From an uncultured Opitutia bacterium (GTDB lineage Bacteria > Verrucomicrobiota > Verrucomicrobiia > Opitutales > UBA953): DNA of 64,000 bases. The stretch is from assembly GCA_945957395.1 (NCBI GenBank), contig CAMFKE010000002.1, positions 124,001 to 188,000 of the forward strand, in the 5' to 3' direction. Both the position numbers and the translations under genes were made by a program. Positions 55,050 through 61,480 of this stretch are shown in pieces. Each line of letters opens with the position of its first letter. The first letter of the stretch is position 1. Under the pieces are notes generated by a model that saw nothing but the letters and a program-made list of their open reading frames with translations, was not told the DNA's origin and searched no databases.

Positions 55050-55739
55050 TTAGCACGCATCGGGACGCCCTCCGCAGGAAAGCCATGCAGCAGCAGCCAC
55101 GATCGGAACCTGTCCGTTCCCGGTGAGTCGCAATCCGTCCACCTCGGAGGCCACCCCATCAACCATGTATGACTCGCGGTCGAAGGTTTCCCAAATGCCG
55201 CCACGAAGTTCCGGCAGCATTTCCATTTCTGCATCGAGGGCGTTCCGTAGTTCGCCGTTACGGTCGGAGTATGCACGAAGCCAGTATCTCGGCCGATTGT
55301 GGTCTGCACCCAAGTCCGCCGCCGAAACGCGAACCGCCCGGCAAGCGTATCCCATTTCAGTGAGGTCGCGCGCGGCTCGTTCGATTGCGCGCCGGGTGAC
55401 ATTTTCGGCGAATACGAATGGAGGAGCCACATCTGCGACGATTCGCCGCATTTCCGGCCAGAGGTCGGGCGCGTTATTGCGACCTCTCGCGGCTCCTGAA
55501 TATGCCTGGCAGGGAAATCCGCCAGAAACGACATCAACACGACCTCTCCACGGGCGTCCGTCAAATGTGCGAACATCATCCCAAATCGGGAACGGCGCGA
55601 GGCAGCAGTCGTTTTGCCGTGCTGCGAGGACGGCGCGGGCGTGTTCGTCGTACTCGACTGCGCAGACGCAGCGCCAGCCGAGGAGTTTTCCGCCGAGTAT
55701 GCCGCCACCAGCGCCTGCGAAAAGTGCCAGCTCATTCAT
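55050..55739 (-). CDS. DNA (cytosine-5-)-methyltransferase
   Basis: 229 residues, short for the family. Motif I LALFAGAGGGILGGKLLGW, motif IV SGGFPCQAYS (catalytic Cys), motif VI FVFAENV, motif VIII LGADHNRPRYW and motif X GNGQVPIVAAAA are all present. The target-recognition part is small. No partner endonuclease is nearby, so it looks like an orphan phage methyltransferase that could mask restriction sites. SD GGAGG 7 nt before the ATG at 55739; an upstream start would add eight residues. Confidence 0.9.
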   Translation of the reverse strand: MNELALFAGAGGGILGGKLLGWRCVCAVEYDEHARAVLAARQNDCCLAPFPIWDDVRTFDGRPWRGRVDVVSGGFPCQAYSGAARGRNNAPDLWPEMRRIVADVAPPFVFAENVTRRAIERAARDLTEMGYACRAVRVSAADLGADHNRPRYWLRAYSDRNGELRNALDAEMEMLPELRGGIWETFDRESYMVDGVASEVDGLRLTGNGQVPIVAAAAWLSCGGRPDAC

Positions 55740-55801
55740 CGCACCCTCCGGTATGCGTGCCAACCAGTCGCTGGAGCGAACGGCGGGCCGGGCTCGGTTT
55801 G

Positions 55802-56227
55802 CTAAGCACGAAGCTCACTTCGCACCTCCCGCCGTCCGCTCAGCTTGTCGTTATGCGACTTGAGACGCGCAACTTCAGCGCGTGATTCGGCAAGCTCGGC
55901 CTCAAGACGGTTCGCCCATTTCGCAATGTCGGCGCGCTGCTCCTGCATCAGGTGGGCGTATCCCTCATGCGTGGCAGCGTTGCTCTCGCTTGCCTCCAGA
56001 GCCTCACGCAGCCGGCGCACCTCGGCGGCGAGGATGGCGAGCGACAGGTGATTGTATCCGCCGAGTCGGTAGTCCGGCGACCTCTGCAACACCATCTTCG
56101 CGGCGTTGGATGCGTTCATGCCTTCGTCCGCATAGGTGAGCGCAGCTTCCACTGCACCAGTCACATAACCATCCGCTGCACGCGAACGATCCTTCGGCCC
56201 GTTCGCTTCGATGTTTTCCTGTCCCAT
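55802..56227 (-). CDS. Coiled-coil cargo protein (141 aa)
   Basis: A domain with YVTGAVEAALTYADEGMNASNAAKMVLQ, then a long coiled coil (LAAEVRRLREALEASE, LEAELAESRAEVARLKSHN). Function unknown. It has a strong SD (AAGGAGG, 10 nt before the ATG), unlike host genes. Reads leftward into the methyltransferase gene. Confidence 0.68.
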   Translation of the reverse strand: MGQENIEANGPKDRSRAADGYVTGAVEAALTYADEGMNASNAAKMVLQRSPDYRLGGYNHLSLAILAAEVRRLREALEASESNAATHEGYAHLMQEQRADIAKWANRLEAELAESRAEVARLKSHNDKLSGRREVRSELRA

Positions 56228-56228
56228 G

Positions 56229-56522
56229 TTACGCGCCTCCTTTCGGCGTCTGTTGGGTGTTTGCCGGCTCGTCGGTGAGCCGGTCGTTATGCCGCACCTT
56301 CGGCGCGGGCGGAATCGCGAGCCAGTGTGTCCGGTCTGCGTCGCAGGCCCCGAACTCGCCCGGCATGAGGTGGGCGGGGAACGGCGAGGACATCGACCAC
56401 TTGCCGTATTGAATGCCGCCACCAATCACGAGCCGCACAGACTTCGGCGGCTTGCGGTCGGCGTAGGCCACCCATTGCGGCATAGCGCGTGCGCTCACCT
56501 TCCCGTTACGGCCCCGCTTCAT
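56229..56522 (-). CDS. Small phage protein (97 aa)
   Basis: MPQWVAYADRKPPKSVRLVIGGG and YGKWSMSSPFPAHLMPGEFGACD are the readable landmarks; the MPQW..Y..R.PP pattern resembles small phage DUF551-like proteins (which typically have W-x-x-x-x-x-x-x-P). The family is uncertain. Its ATG overlaps the stop of the 183-aa gene. Confidence 0.6.
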   Translation of the reverse strand: MKRGRNGKVSARAMPQWVAYADRKPPKSVRLVIGGGIQYGKWSMSSPFPAHLMPGEFGACDADRTHWLAIPPAPKVRHNDRLTDEPANTQQTPKGGA

Positions 56523-57070
56523 GCGGCCTCCTTCTCGTCGTCCACGGGGGTGCCGTGGCGGGCGGCGTTCTTGGCGATCTTGGAGGCGAGGGTGCGCAGG
56601 TCGCCGCGCTCGTCGCCGTTGACGATGGATTCGCGGCACAGGGCGATGCACGCCTGGGCGGCGGCATACTGCTGGGCGGCGGACGGGGAGAGGGTGATGG
56701 CGCGGGCGTGCTGGGAGAGCTTGCCGGCGTTGACGCTCAGGCGGTCAAAGGCGTGGCGCAGGTCGCCCAGGGTGGCGTCGGGTCCGCGATGCTGCCAGAC
56801 CATGGGGGCGCACACGCCGGAGCAGTCCTTGGTGGTCACGGCGATGGCCATCATGACGGCGGCGACGGCGGCGCCGATGTCGGCGCGGTGGTCGCGGGAG
56901 TCGTCGAGGTGGTCGAGTTCGCGCAGGAGGGTGAGGCGGGCGAAGATCTCGTGCCAGAGGGCGCCCTTGGTGTTGCGCTCGGCGTCGGAGTATAGGACCG
57001 GGGTGAGGTGGAGCGCGGCCGAGGGGGTGGCGGCGAGCAGGGGTTTGCCGTTGCGGAGGGAGAAGTGCAT
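56519..57070 (-). CDS. Early phage protein (183 aa), unknown
   Basis: Helical, with FSLRNGKPLLAATPSAALHLTPV, ALWHEIFARLTLLRELDHLDD and AVTTKDCSGVCAPMVWQH, then VNAGKLSQHARAITLSPSAAQQYAAAQACIALCRESI. I do not recognise a family. A heptad array precedes the ATG at 57070. Confidence 0.65.
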   Translation of the reverse strand: MHFSLRNGKPLLAATPSAALHLTPVLYSDAERNTKGALWHEIFARLTLLRELDHLDDSRDHRADIGAAVAAVMMAIAVTTKDCSGVCAPMVWQHRGPDATLGDLRHAFDRLSVNAGKLSQHARAITLSPSAAQQYAAAQACIALCRESIVNGDERGDLRTLASKIAKNAARHGTPVDDEKEAA

Positions 57071-57079
57071 GGCGTGGGA

Positions 57080-57107
57080 AGTTGTCAGGTGAGCGTTGAC
57101 AGTTGAT
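57080..57107 (-). repeat. Heptad array upstream of the 183-aa gene
   Basis: Units AGTTGTC, AGGTGAG, CGTTGAC, AGTTGAT on the plus strand, starting 10 nt before the ATG. Degenerate, in phase. Confidence 0.65.
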
Positions 57108-57114
57108 AGAGCCG

Positions 57115-57384
57115 TCAGCGGTCGAAGTAGGGTGGTGGGAGGTCGGGGGAGAGGGAGAGCCAGGAATCGGAGACGGTGCGGGAGGCGCAGCGCGCCGTGG
57201 CGATGGTGTAGGTGATGTGCCCGAAACGGTCGGGCTCGGAGGCGTCGAGGATGGTGCAGGGCTCCATGGCCCGACGCCAACGGTGGCGCATGAGGTCGCC
57301 TCGCCGATCGGGGCCGCCGTGGGTGGCGCAGTGCCAGGCGGTGTCGCCCGGGGCGTAGGGCGGGCGCAGCAGGGCGAGAGTCAT
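57115..57384 (-). CDS. Small early phage protein (89 aa)
   Basis: MTLALLRPPYAPGDTAWH, then ATARCASRTVSDSWLSLSPDLPPPYFDR. The C-GGP-..-H pattern is not diagnostic. It overlaps the 59-aa gene by 4 bp (57381-57384), which supports a real operon. Confidence 0.55.
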   Translation of the reverse strand: MTLALLRPPYAPGDTAWHCATHGGPDRRGDLMRHRWRRAMEPCTILDASEPDRFGHITYTIATARCASRTVSDSWLSLSPDLPPPYFDR

Positions 57385-57560
57385 ACGATGGGGATGAGGT
57401 CGAGCCGGTGGATGGAGGTGTATTTCACGCCGGGCGCGGTGAGCGCGAGGTGCGCCTCGGCGTCGGCGATGGCCTCTTCGAGGGTTCGCCCGTGGGCGTT
57501 GTAGTAGGCCCACTCGCCTCCGGCGAAACACACGGGAACGATGAAACGCTGCGGGGTCAT
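57381..57560 (-). CDS. Very small early phage protein (59 aa)
   Basis: The peptide begins MTPQRFIVPVCFAGGEWAYY and continues with NAHGRTLEEAIADAEAHL, ending DLIPIV. It overlaps both neighbours by 4 bp (57381-57384 and 57557-57560), typical of a real operon gene. Function unknown. Confidence 0.55.
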   Translation of the reverse strand: MTPQRFIVPVCFAGGEWAYYNAHGRTLEEAIADAEAHLALTAPGVKYTSIHRLDLIPIV

Positions 57561-57874
57561 CGGGAGGAGGCGGCCTTGGCGCGGCGCGTGGAGATTTCGC
57601 GGTCGATGTACCAGCGGGCCTTTTCGAGGTCTTCGATGGCGTCGCGCTTGAGGTCGCAGCGCCAGATGTACTTCACGGCGTTGCCGAGATTAAACCCCAT
57701 GTGCTCGGTGACCTGGATGCACTCGATGCCGGAAGGGTGCGCGGTGTAGTGCGCCGGGCGGTTCACGGGGTCGCAGGCCGGCACGGCGGGCGCTTCGGGT
57801 ACGCCCATCTCCGAGGCCAGCTCGGCGATGGCGGGTTCGCGTTCACACCCCCACTTGCTCGGGATGGTCCTCAT
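57557..57874 (-). CDS. DUF3310 phage protein
   Basis: 105 residues. VNRPAHYTAHPSGIECIQV, EHMGFNLGNAVKYIWRCDLK and AIEDLEKARWYIDREI match the DUF3310 family, common in phages and called SaV-like or nucleotide-kinase-like without a firm function. Confidence 0.85.
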   Translation of the reverse strand: MRTIPSKWGCEREPAIAELASEMGVPEAPAVPACDPVNRPAHYTAHPSGIECIQVTEHMGFNLGNAVKYIWRCDLKRDAIEDLEKARWYIDREISTRRAKAASSR

Positions 57875-57904
57875 GCCGACGCGGCGGCGGGCTGGCGGCG
57901 GCTC

Positions 57905-57932
57905 GCTTCTTCAATCTTCAATCTTAACCCTG
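57905..57932. repeat. Heptad array CAATCTT type
   Basis: Units GCTTCTT, CAATCTT, CAATCTT, AACCCTG. It lies between the DUF3310 ATG and the upstream gene's stop codon, overlapping that stop (57924). Its orientation is the reverse of the other phage arrays. Confidence 0.55.
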
Positions 57933-58259
57933 CGTTTGTCCGAACGCGGTGCGGGCGAGGAAGCGCAGGTGCCCGGAGCGCGAGCGCAGGTCGGCGATGT
58001 TGTCGGCGATGACGCAGGTGCGAACGGCGGAGAACTCGCCGCGCGCGGCGGTGGCGATGCCCTCGTGCGCGGCGGCGCGCTCCAGGTCGTCGGCGAGCGT
58101 GGCGAGCACCTCGGCGGCGTCGCGCAGGCGGGCGGCGGATGTGGCCGGAGAAAGGGAGGTGTCGCCGCGGGCGTCGGCGATGAAGGACGCTGCGGCCTGG
58201 GCGGAGATGTCGGCGATGCGGCGCGCTGTGGCGGCTCGGTCGTAGGTGGGGTCGGACAT
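57924..58259 (-). CDS. Early phage protein (111 aa), unknown
   Basis: Helical: TYDRAATARRIADISAQAAASF, RLRDAAEVLATLADDLERAA and FSAVRTCVIADNIADLRSR. No family recognised. The start at 58259 follows an array. Confidence 0.6.
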   Translation of the reverse strand: MSDPTYDRAATARRIADISAQAAASFIADARGDTSLSPATSAARLRDAAEVLATLADDLERAAAHEGIATAARGEFSAVRTCVIADNIADLRSRSGHLRFLARTAFGQTQG

Positions 58260-58270
58260 GGCGGTATGGG

Positions 58271-58298
58271 GACGAAAGGTGAGGGACGAAAGGCGAAG
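58271..58298 (-). repeat. Heptad array of GACGAAA type
   Basis: GACGAAA, GGTGAGG, GACGAAA, GGCGAAG on the plus strand, 11 nt before the ATG at 58259. Confidence 0.65.
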
Positions 58299-58306
58299 CG
58301 GACGGA

Positions 58307-58567
58307 TCACTCGGGCTTCTTGGGCTCTTCGGGCTTGGACTGGGCGACCTGCTCTTCCTCGGAGGTTTCCTCTTCGCATTCCTCCTCCTCGTCGCAGAAC
58401 TCGATTTCATCGGTGAGGTCGTTGAGAATCTTGCCGAGCATCAGCAGCGTGGCGGGGACGACGAGGTAGCTGGCGACGGTCCACTCGCAGGAGACGCCTT
58501 TTCCAAAAAAGGCGCCCGCGATGAAAATGGCCCAGAGGGTAAGAAGGTGCTTGGTGCGATATGACAT
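58307..58567 (-). CDS. Small membrane protein with an acidic tail (86 aa)
   Basis: Two hydrophobic segments (about 6-23 and 30-47), then a strongly acidic C-terminal stretch (EFCDEEEECEEETSEEEQ) and a Pro/Lys end. No family recognised. Possible roles are membrane association in replication or exclusion; both are guesses. Confidence 0.6.
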   Translation of the reverse strand: MSYRTKHLLTLWAIFIAGAFFGKGVSCEWTVASYLVVPATLLMLGKILNDLTDEIEFCDEEEECEEETSEEEQVAQSKPEEPKKPE

Positions 58568-58618
58568 GTGGGTGAGGGAGAGAGGTGTTCGGTGAATCGG
58601 TTTTCGGCGGTCAGCGGA

Positions 58619-58897
58619 TCACCGGCTGTGACGGCGGTGCGCGGTGAACAGGGCGACACCTTCGGAGCGGCCGGAGACGACGGGGGGCAGGATCTCGACG
58701 GCCTCGTCGCGGTGGCCGTGGTGGTGGGCGCGGGCGTCGGCGCGGCGCTCCAGGCGAAGCAGGCGATTGTGCAGGGCATGGATCTCGTCGGCGCGGTCGC
58801 GCAGGGCGCGGGCGGCGGCGCGGCGGGAGTTGAGGGCGTAGGCGATGGCGACACCGGCGAGGGTGATGGCGGCGAAGAGGGCGAGGGGGTCGGGCAT
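58619..58897 (-). CDS. Small membrane-anchored early protein (92 aa)
   Basis: One N-terminal membrane helix (FAAITLAGVAIAYAL), then a coiled coil (DRADEIHALHNRLLRLERRA) with a His-rich HHHGHRDEA. This resembles the general shape of phage Rz-like spanin or small anchored proteins, but that is only shape. Its leader is the cleanest heptad array in the window. Confidence 0.55.
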   Translation of the reverse strand: MPDPLALFAAITLAGVAIAYALNSRRAAARALRDRADEIHALHNRLLRLERRADARAHHHGHRDEAVEILPPVVSGRSEGVALFTAHRRHSR

Positions 58898-58903
58898 GGG
58901 GAG

Positions 58904-58973
<70 letters not shown>

Positions 58974-58998
58974 CAGAGGGGCGGGAGGGGCCGGGCGG

Positions 58999-59280
58999 TC
59001 AGTTGGCGGAGCGGCGGCGGTCGGCCTTGGCCTTGAGGCGGCGGCGCAGGTAGTTGCGCGGTATGCCGTGGCGGCGCTCGGCGCCGAACACGGTGAGCCC
59101 GGGCTCGGCGCGCAGCTCGAGTTCGGCGCGCTCGAAGAGGCGCGTGCGCTCGTCGGCGCCGAGCGCCATCCAGCCGGCGCTGTCGCTCTCGGGCACGCCG
59201 CACACGGCGCGCACCGAGGCGGCGCTGCCGCACCGGGCGCGGTGCGACGGGGAAAATCCATACAGGCGGAGGAGGGACAT
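58999..59280 (-). CDS. Small early phage protein (93 aa)
   Basis: Basic protein with LRLYGFSPSHRARCGSAAS near the start and HGIPRNYLRRRLKAKADRR near the end; the second could bind nucleic acid. Family unknown. Its leader is a heptad array. Confidence 0.55.
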   Translation of the reverse strand: MSLLRLYGFSPSHRARCGSAASVRAVCGVPESDSAGWMALGADERTRLFERAELELRAEPGLTVFGAERRHGIPRNYLRRRLKAKADRRRSAN

Positions 59281-59290
59281 GGGGCGAAGC

Positions 59291-59339
59291 AGGTGGGAGG
59301 TGGGAGGTGAGAGGTGGAAGGTGTCAGGCCTGAGGGCGG
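59291..59339 (-). repeat. Heptad array of AGGTGGG type
   Basis: Units AGGTGGG, AGGTGGG, AGGTGAG, AGGTGGA, AGGTGTC, AGGCCTG, AGGGCGG in phase, 10 nt before the ATG at 59280. It also runs over the 3' end of the next gene (stop at 59324). Confidence 0.85.
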
Positions 59340-59641
59340 GAGGGGCGCGCCCGGGCTTTCGCCGCGGCGGCGAGGGCGGCGGACTTGGCGCGGCGCAGGG
59401 CGCCGGCGGCGCGGGCCACGGCGACGGATTCACCGGAGGCGAGGTACTCGCGCAGCGTGCCGGCGGCGTCGGCACGGGAGCATCCGGTGGCGAAGTAGCG
59501 CACGCCGCCGCAGGTGCACCCGATCGAGTAGAGCCCGTCCGGGGAGTTCACGCGGTGCAGGCGCAGACCGTACTCGGCCACCAGCGCGGCCAGCTCCGGG
59601 CAATCCGCGGGCACGGCCATGGGCTCCAATCGGTGGCGCAT
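59324..59641 (-). CDS. Early phage protein (105 aa) with a Cys pair
   Basis: Contains YSIGCTCGGVRYFATGCSR, possibly metal-binding, then an Ala-rich helical, basic C-terminus. The last residues are encoded by repeat sequence. Function unknown. Confidence 0.55.
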   Translation of the reverse strand: MRHRLEPMAVPADCPELAALVAEYGLRLHRVNSPDGLYSIGCTCGGVRYFATGCSRADAAGTLREYLASGESVAVARAAGALRRAKSAALAAAAKARARPSRPQA

Positions 59642-59647
59642 GGCGGG

Positions 59648-59863
59648 TCAGCGCGGTGAGGATTCGGAGGAGCCCTGGCTCATGTCGGCGCGCGAGCGAG
59701 TCCTGCGCGCCGGCGAGGAAGACACCCAGCGCCTGATGGCGACCTGCAGGCTGTCGGCGGCGGCGCGCTCCTGTTCGTTGCCGGAGCGCGCGAAGGACTT
59801 GAGCGTCCGGATGGCGGCCTCGGCGGCGGCGGCCTTCGTTTCTTCGATGTTCTTGTTTTCCAT
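59648..59863 (-). CDS. First gene of the leftward early operon (71 aa)
   Basis: MENKNIEETKAAAAEAAIRTLKSFARSGNEQERAAADSL, a single long helix with a basic Ser/Arg tail. The ATG at 59863 is the start; a TTG three codons upstream is less likely. Its start codon overlaps the operator next to the divergent repressor, so it may be the cro-like position, although no HTH is visible. Confidence 0.6.
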   Translation of the reverse strand: MENKNIEETKAAAAEAAIRTLKSFARSGNEQERAAADSLQVAIRRWVSSSPARRTRSRADMSQGSSESSPR

Positions 59864-59932
59864 GTCGCGCAACTTTGCACGACGAACAAACGGGCGTCAA
59901 TTGCTTATTGCGCTTTTTTTCGTGTCGCGCAA
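59863..59932. promoter_or_regulatory. Divergent operator region of the repressor
   Basis: TGTCGCGCAA at 59863-59872 is followed by TTGCACGACG at 59875-59884, a near-inverted pair. The same TGTCGCGCAA recurs at 59923-59932, 11 nt before the repressor ATG. This direct/inverted pattern fits repressor sites controlling both directions. The AT-rich stretch between (59898-59920) could hold promoters. Confidence 0.6.
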
Positions 59933-59942
59933 AAAGGACGGC

Positions 59943-60398
59943 ATGAACCACCTGACCCACTCGCTCCAATCGCTGATTTCACTCAGAGGCATGAACCCGC
60001 TGGAAGCCTCGAAGGAGATAGCGACAAGCCCGTCCACCCTGTCGCGAATCCTATCGGAGAGCGTGCTGCCATCGCACGAGACGCTGCGCGCCGTGATGAT
60101 GAATCTGGCGAAAAACGACAAGGAGAGGCGAGAGATAGCGTTGGCGTGGGCGATGGACGAGATGGAGCGAATAGGCGCGGCCGGGCTGGTGGGCTTCTCG
60201 GAGGTGCACTCCACTGAAGATCCCGAGATAAGCCGGCTGAAGATGGCGCTGCTCAATCAGTCGCAGTCCATCGACGCCATAGCGGACCTGGCGGCGGACA
60301 TCGTGGTGACCTGCACGCGCATCACGAACAAGGCGAGAGACTCGGTGGGCAATCCGCCGGCTGAAGAGCCGAAGCGAAAAGCGCGAAAGTCCTCATAA
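59943..60398 (+). CDS. Phage repressor-like HTH protein
   Basis: 151 residues. The N-terminal Xre-type HTH is SLRGMNPLEASKEIATSPSTLSRILSESVLPS. A helical middle (ERREIALAWAMDEMERIG) and a basic C-terminus follow. No peptidase domain, so it is not a LexA/CI-type self-cleaving repressor. Divergent to the early operon with operator-like repeats between, it is the probable maintenance repressor. Confidence 0.72.
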   Translation: MNHLTHSLQSLISLRGMNPLEASKEIATSPSTLSRILSESVLPSHETLRAVMMNLAKNDKERREIALAWAMDEMERIGAAGLVGFSEVHSTEDPEISRLKMALLNQSQSIDAIADLAADIVVTCTRITNKARDSVGNPPAEEPKRKARKSS

Positions 60399-60415
60399 CC
60401 GGATACCGGATACGA

Positions 60416-60446
60416 ACAAGGCCCGCTCGAAGAGAGCGGGCCTTGT
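60416..60446. terminator. Hairpin between the repressor and the secreted-protein gene
   Basis: Perfect 13-bp stem ACAAGGCCCGCTC / GAGCGGGCCTTGT with a 5-nt loop between convergent genes; no long T run. A nearly identical hairpin lies at 61099-61127. Confidence 0.75.
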
Positions 60447-60456
60447 GGCGTCAAAG

Positions 60457-61032
60457 CTAATACGCCCTGTAGTGGGACCTTTCGACGACGCCGTCGGTGC
60501 GGACATATCGGCTGACGAACACCCACTCCTCCACGCCGTCGCCGTCGTTGTCCTCGCCTCGGATGTCGCCGTTTTCGGCGACGGACGGGCCTATGGTCAA
60601 ATCGTCCACGGCGCTGCAGGCGGCCCAAAACTCACCCTCGGTCCGCAGGCGGATGCCCTGGGCAATCCGATCGGCGTTCTTGAGCAAGCCGCGCCGCTGC
60701 AAGAGGGCTGAAATCTCCTTGGACGACAGTACGCGCCACTCCTTTTCGTTGGTCGAAACCGGACGCAGCACGCCGGGCTTCACCCCGGTCAGGCGAATCC
60801 TGTCCGCCGGGACGGTCTGCTTCAATTCGACCCACGCCTTCTGACCAAGCGCCTTGACTTGCTCCGGCGTGTAGACGACCCGGCCTTCCACCATAACGCC
60901 TCGAGCATTGGCCTTCGCCCAGTCCACAATCTCCTGCGCCTTCCTTTCGCGGGCGATCAGGCGCTCATAGGGCCCGGCGCAGGCCACGGCCGGGGCGATG
61001 GAGGCGACAAGGAGCAGGATGAACCGACGCAT
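60457..61032 (-). CDS. Secreted protein of unknown function (moron candidate)
   Basis: 191 residues with a signal peptide (MRRFILLLVASIAPAVACAG). Mature part with ARERKAQEIVDWAKANARGVMVEGRVVYTPEQVKALGQKAWV, ISALLQRRGLLKNADRIAQ and EDNDGDGVEEWVFVSRYV. No family recognised. It is flanked on both sides by near-identical hairpins, a layout typical of independently acquired phage cargo. The start at 61032 is chosen by the signal peptide. Confidence 0.7.
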   Translation of the reverse strand: MRRFILLLVASIAPAVACAGPYERLIARERKAQEIVDWAKANARGVMVEGRVVYTPEQVKALGQKAWVELKQTVPADRIRLTGVKPGVLRPVSTNEKEWRVLSSKEISALLQRRGLLKNADRIAQGIRLRTEGEFWAACSAVDDLTIGPSVAENGDIRGEDNDGDGVEEWVFVSRYVRTDGVVERSHYRAY

Positions 61033-61098
61033 GACGAGCGAGAAGCCGAAAGCGGATGGGGAGTCAAGCGCGGCGGCCGCGACGGACCATTGAAAACG

Positions 61099-61127
61099 AC
61101 AAGGCCCGCTCGGAGAGAGCGGGCCTT
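61099..61127. terminator. Second copy of the ACAAGGCCCGCTC hairpin
   Basis: Stem AAGGCCCGCTC / GAGCGGGCCTT with a GGAGA loop, upstream of the secreted-protein gene. With the copy at 60416 it brackets that gene in direct orientation. Confidence 0.7.
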
Positions 61128-61179
61128 TGGTACGGCAATAACATTGCAAAAAAGCGCTTCACTCCAAGGACTGACAATC

Positions 61180-61464
61180 ATGCTGAACAAGATCGGAGGA
61201 ATCGCGAAGACTGCGCTTTTGGCACTCATGCTGGCCTTCGCTGCGACAGGAGGCGTGATTTTGTCATTCCTCATGTGGACGGAGACAACATGGCCTTGGT
61301 ACGGAAAAGCCATGGCCACCGTACCCTGCTTCATCGCCGGCGCGTTTGCCGCGGTTCAGCTTTTCATCGGAATCCTCTTCGTCGCATGCGTACCGCTGAT
61401 GGCGTGTGAGGTTTTCGAGTCGATGAAGAGGGTCTTCGGGCCGTGCTTCAAAAAGCGCCGGTAA
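61180..61464 (+). CDS. Small inner-membrane protein (94 aa)
   Basis: Two or three hydrophobic segments (TALLALMLAFAATGGVILSFLMW, FIAGAFAAVQLFIGILFVACVPL) and a basic C-terminus (CFKKRR). Transcribed in the same direction as the repressor, against the early genes; a lysogenic gene such as an exclusion protein is possible but not shown. Confidence 0.6.
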   Translation: MLNKIGGIAKTALLALMLAFAATGGVILSFLMWTETTWPWYGKAMATVPCFIAGAFAAVQLFIGILFVACVPLMACEVFESMKRVFGPCFKKRR

Positions 61465-61480
61465 CACCCGCGCGGCGGCC

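Noticed and set aside
55050-55739. Restriction-modification system
   Set aside because: Only the methyltransferase is present; neither neighbour has a nuclease motif.
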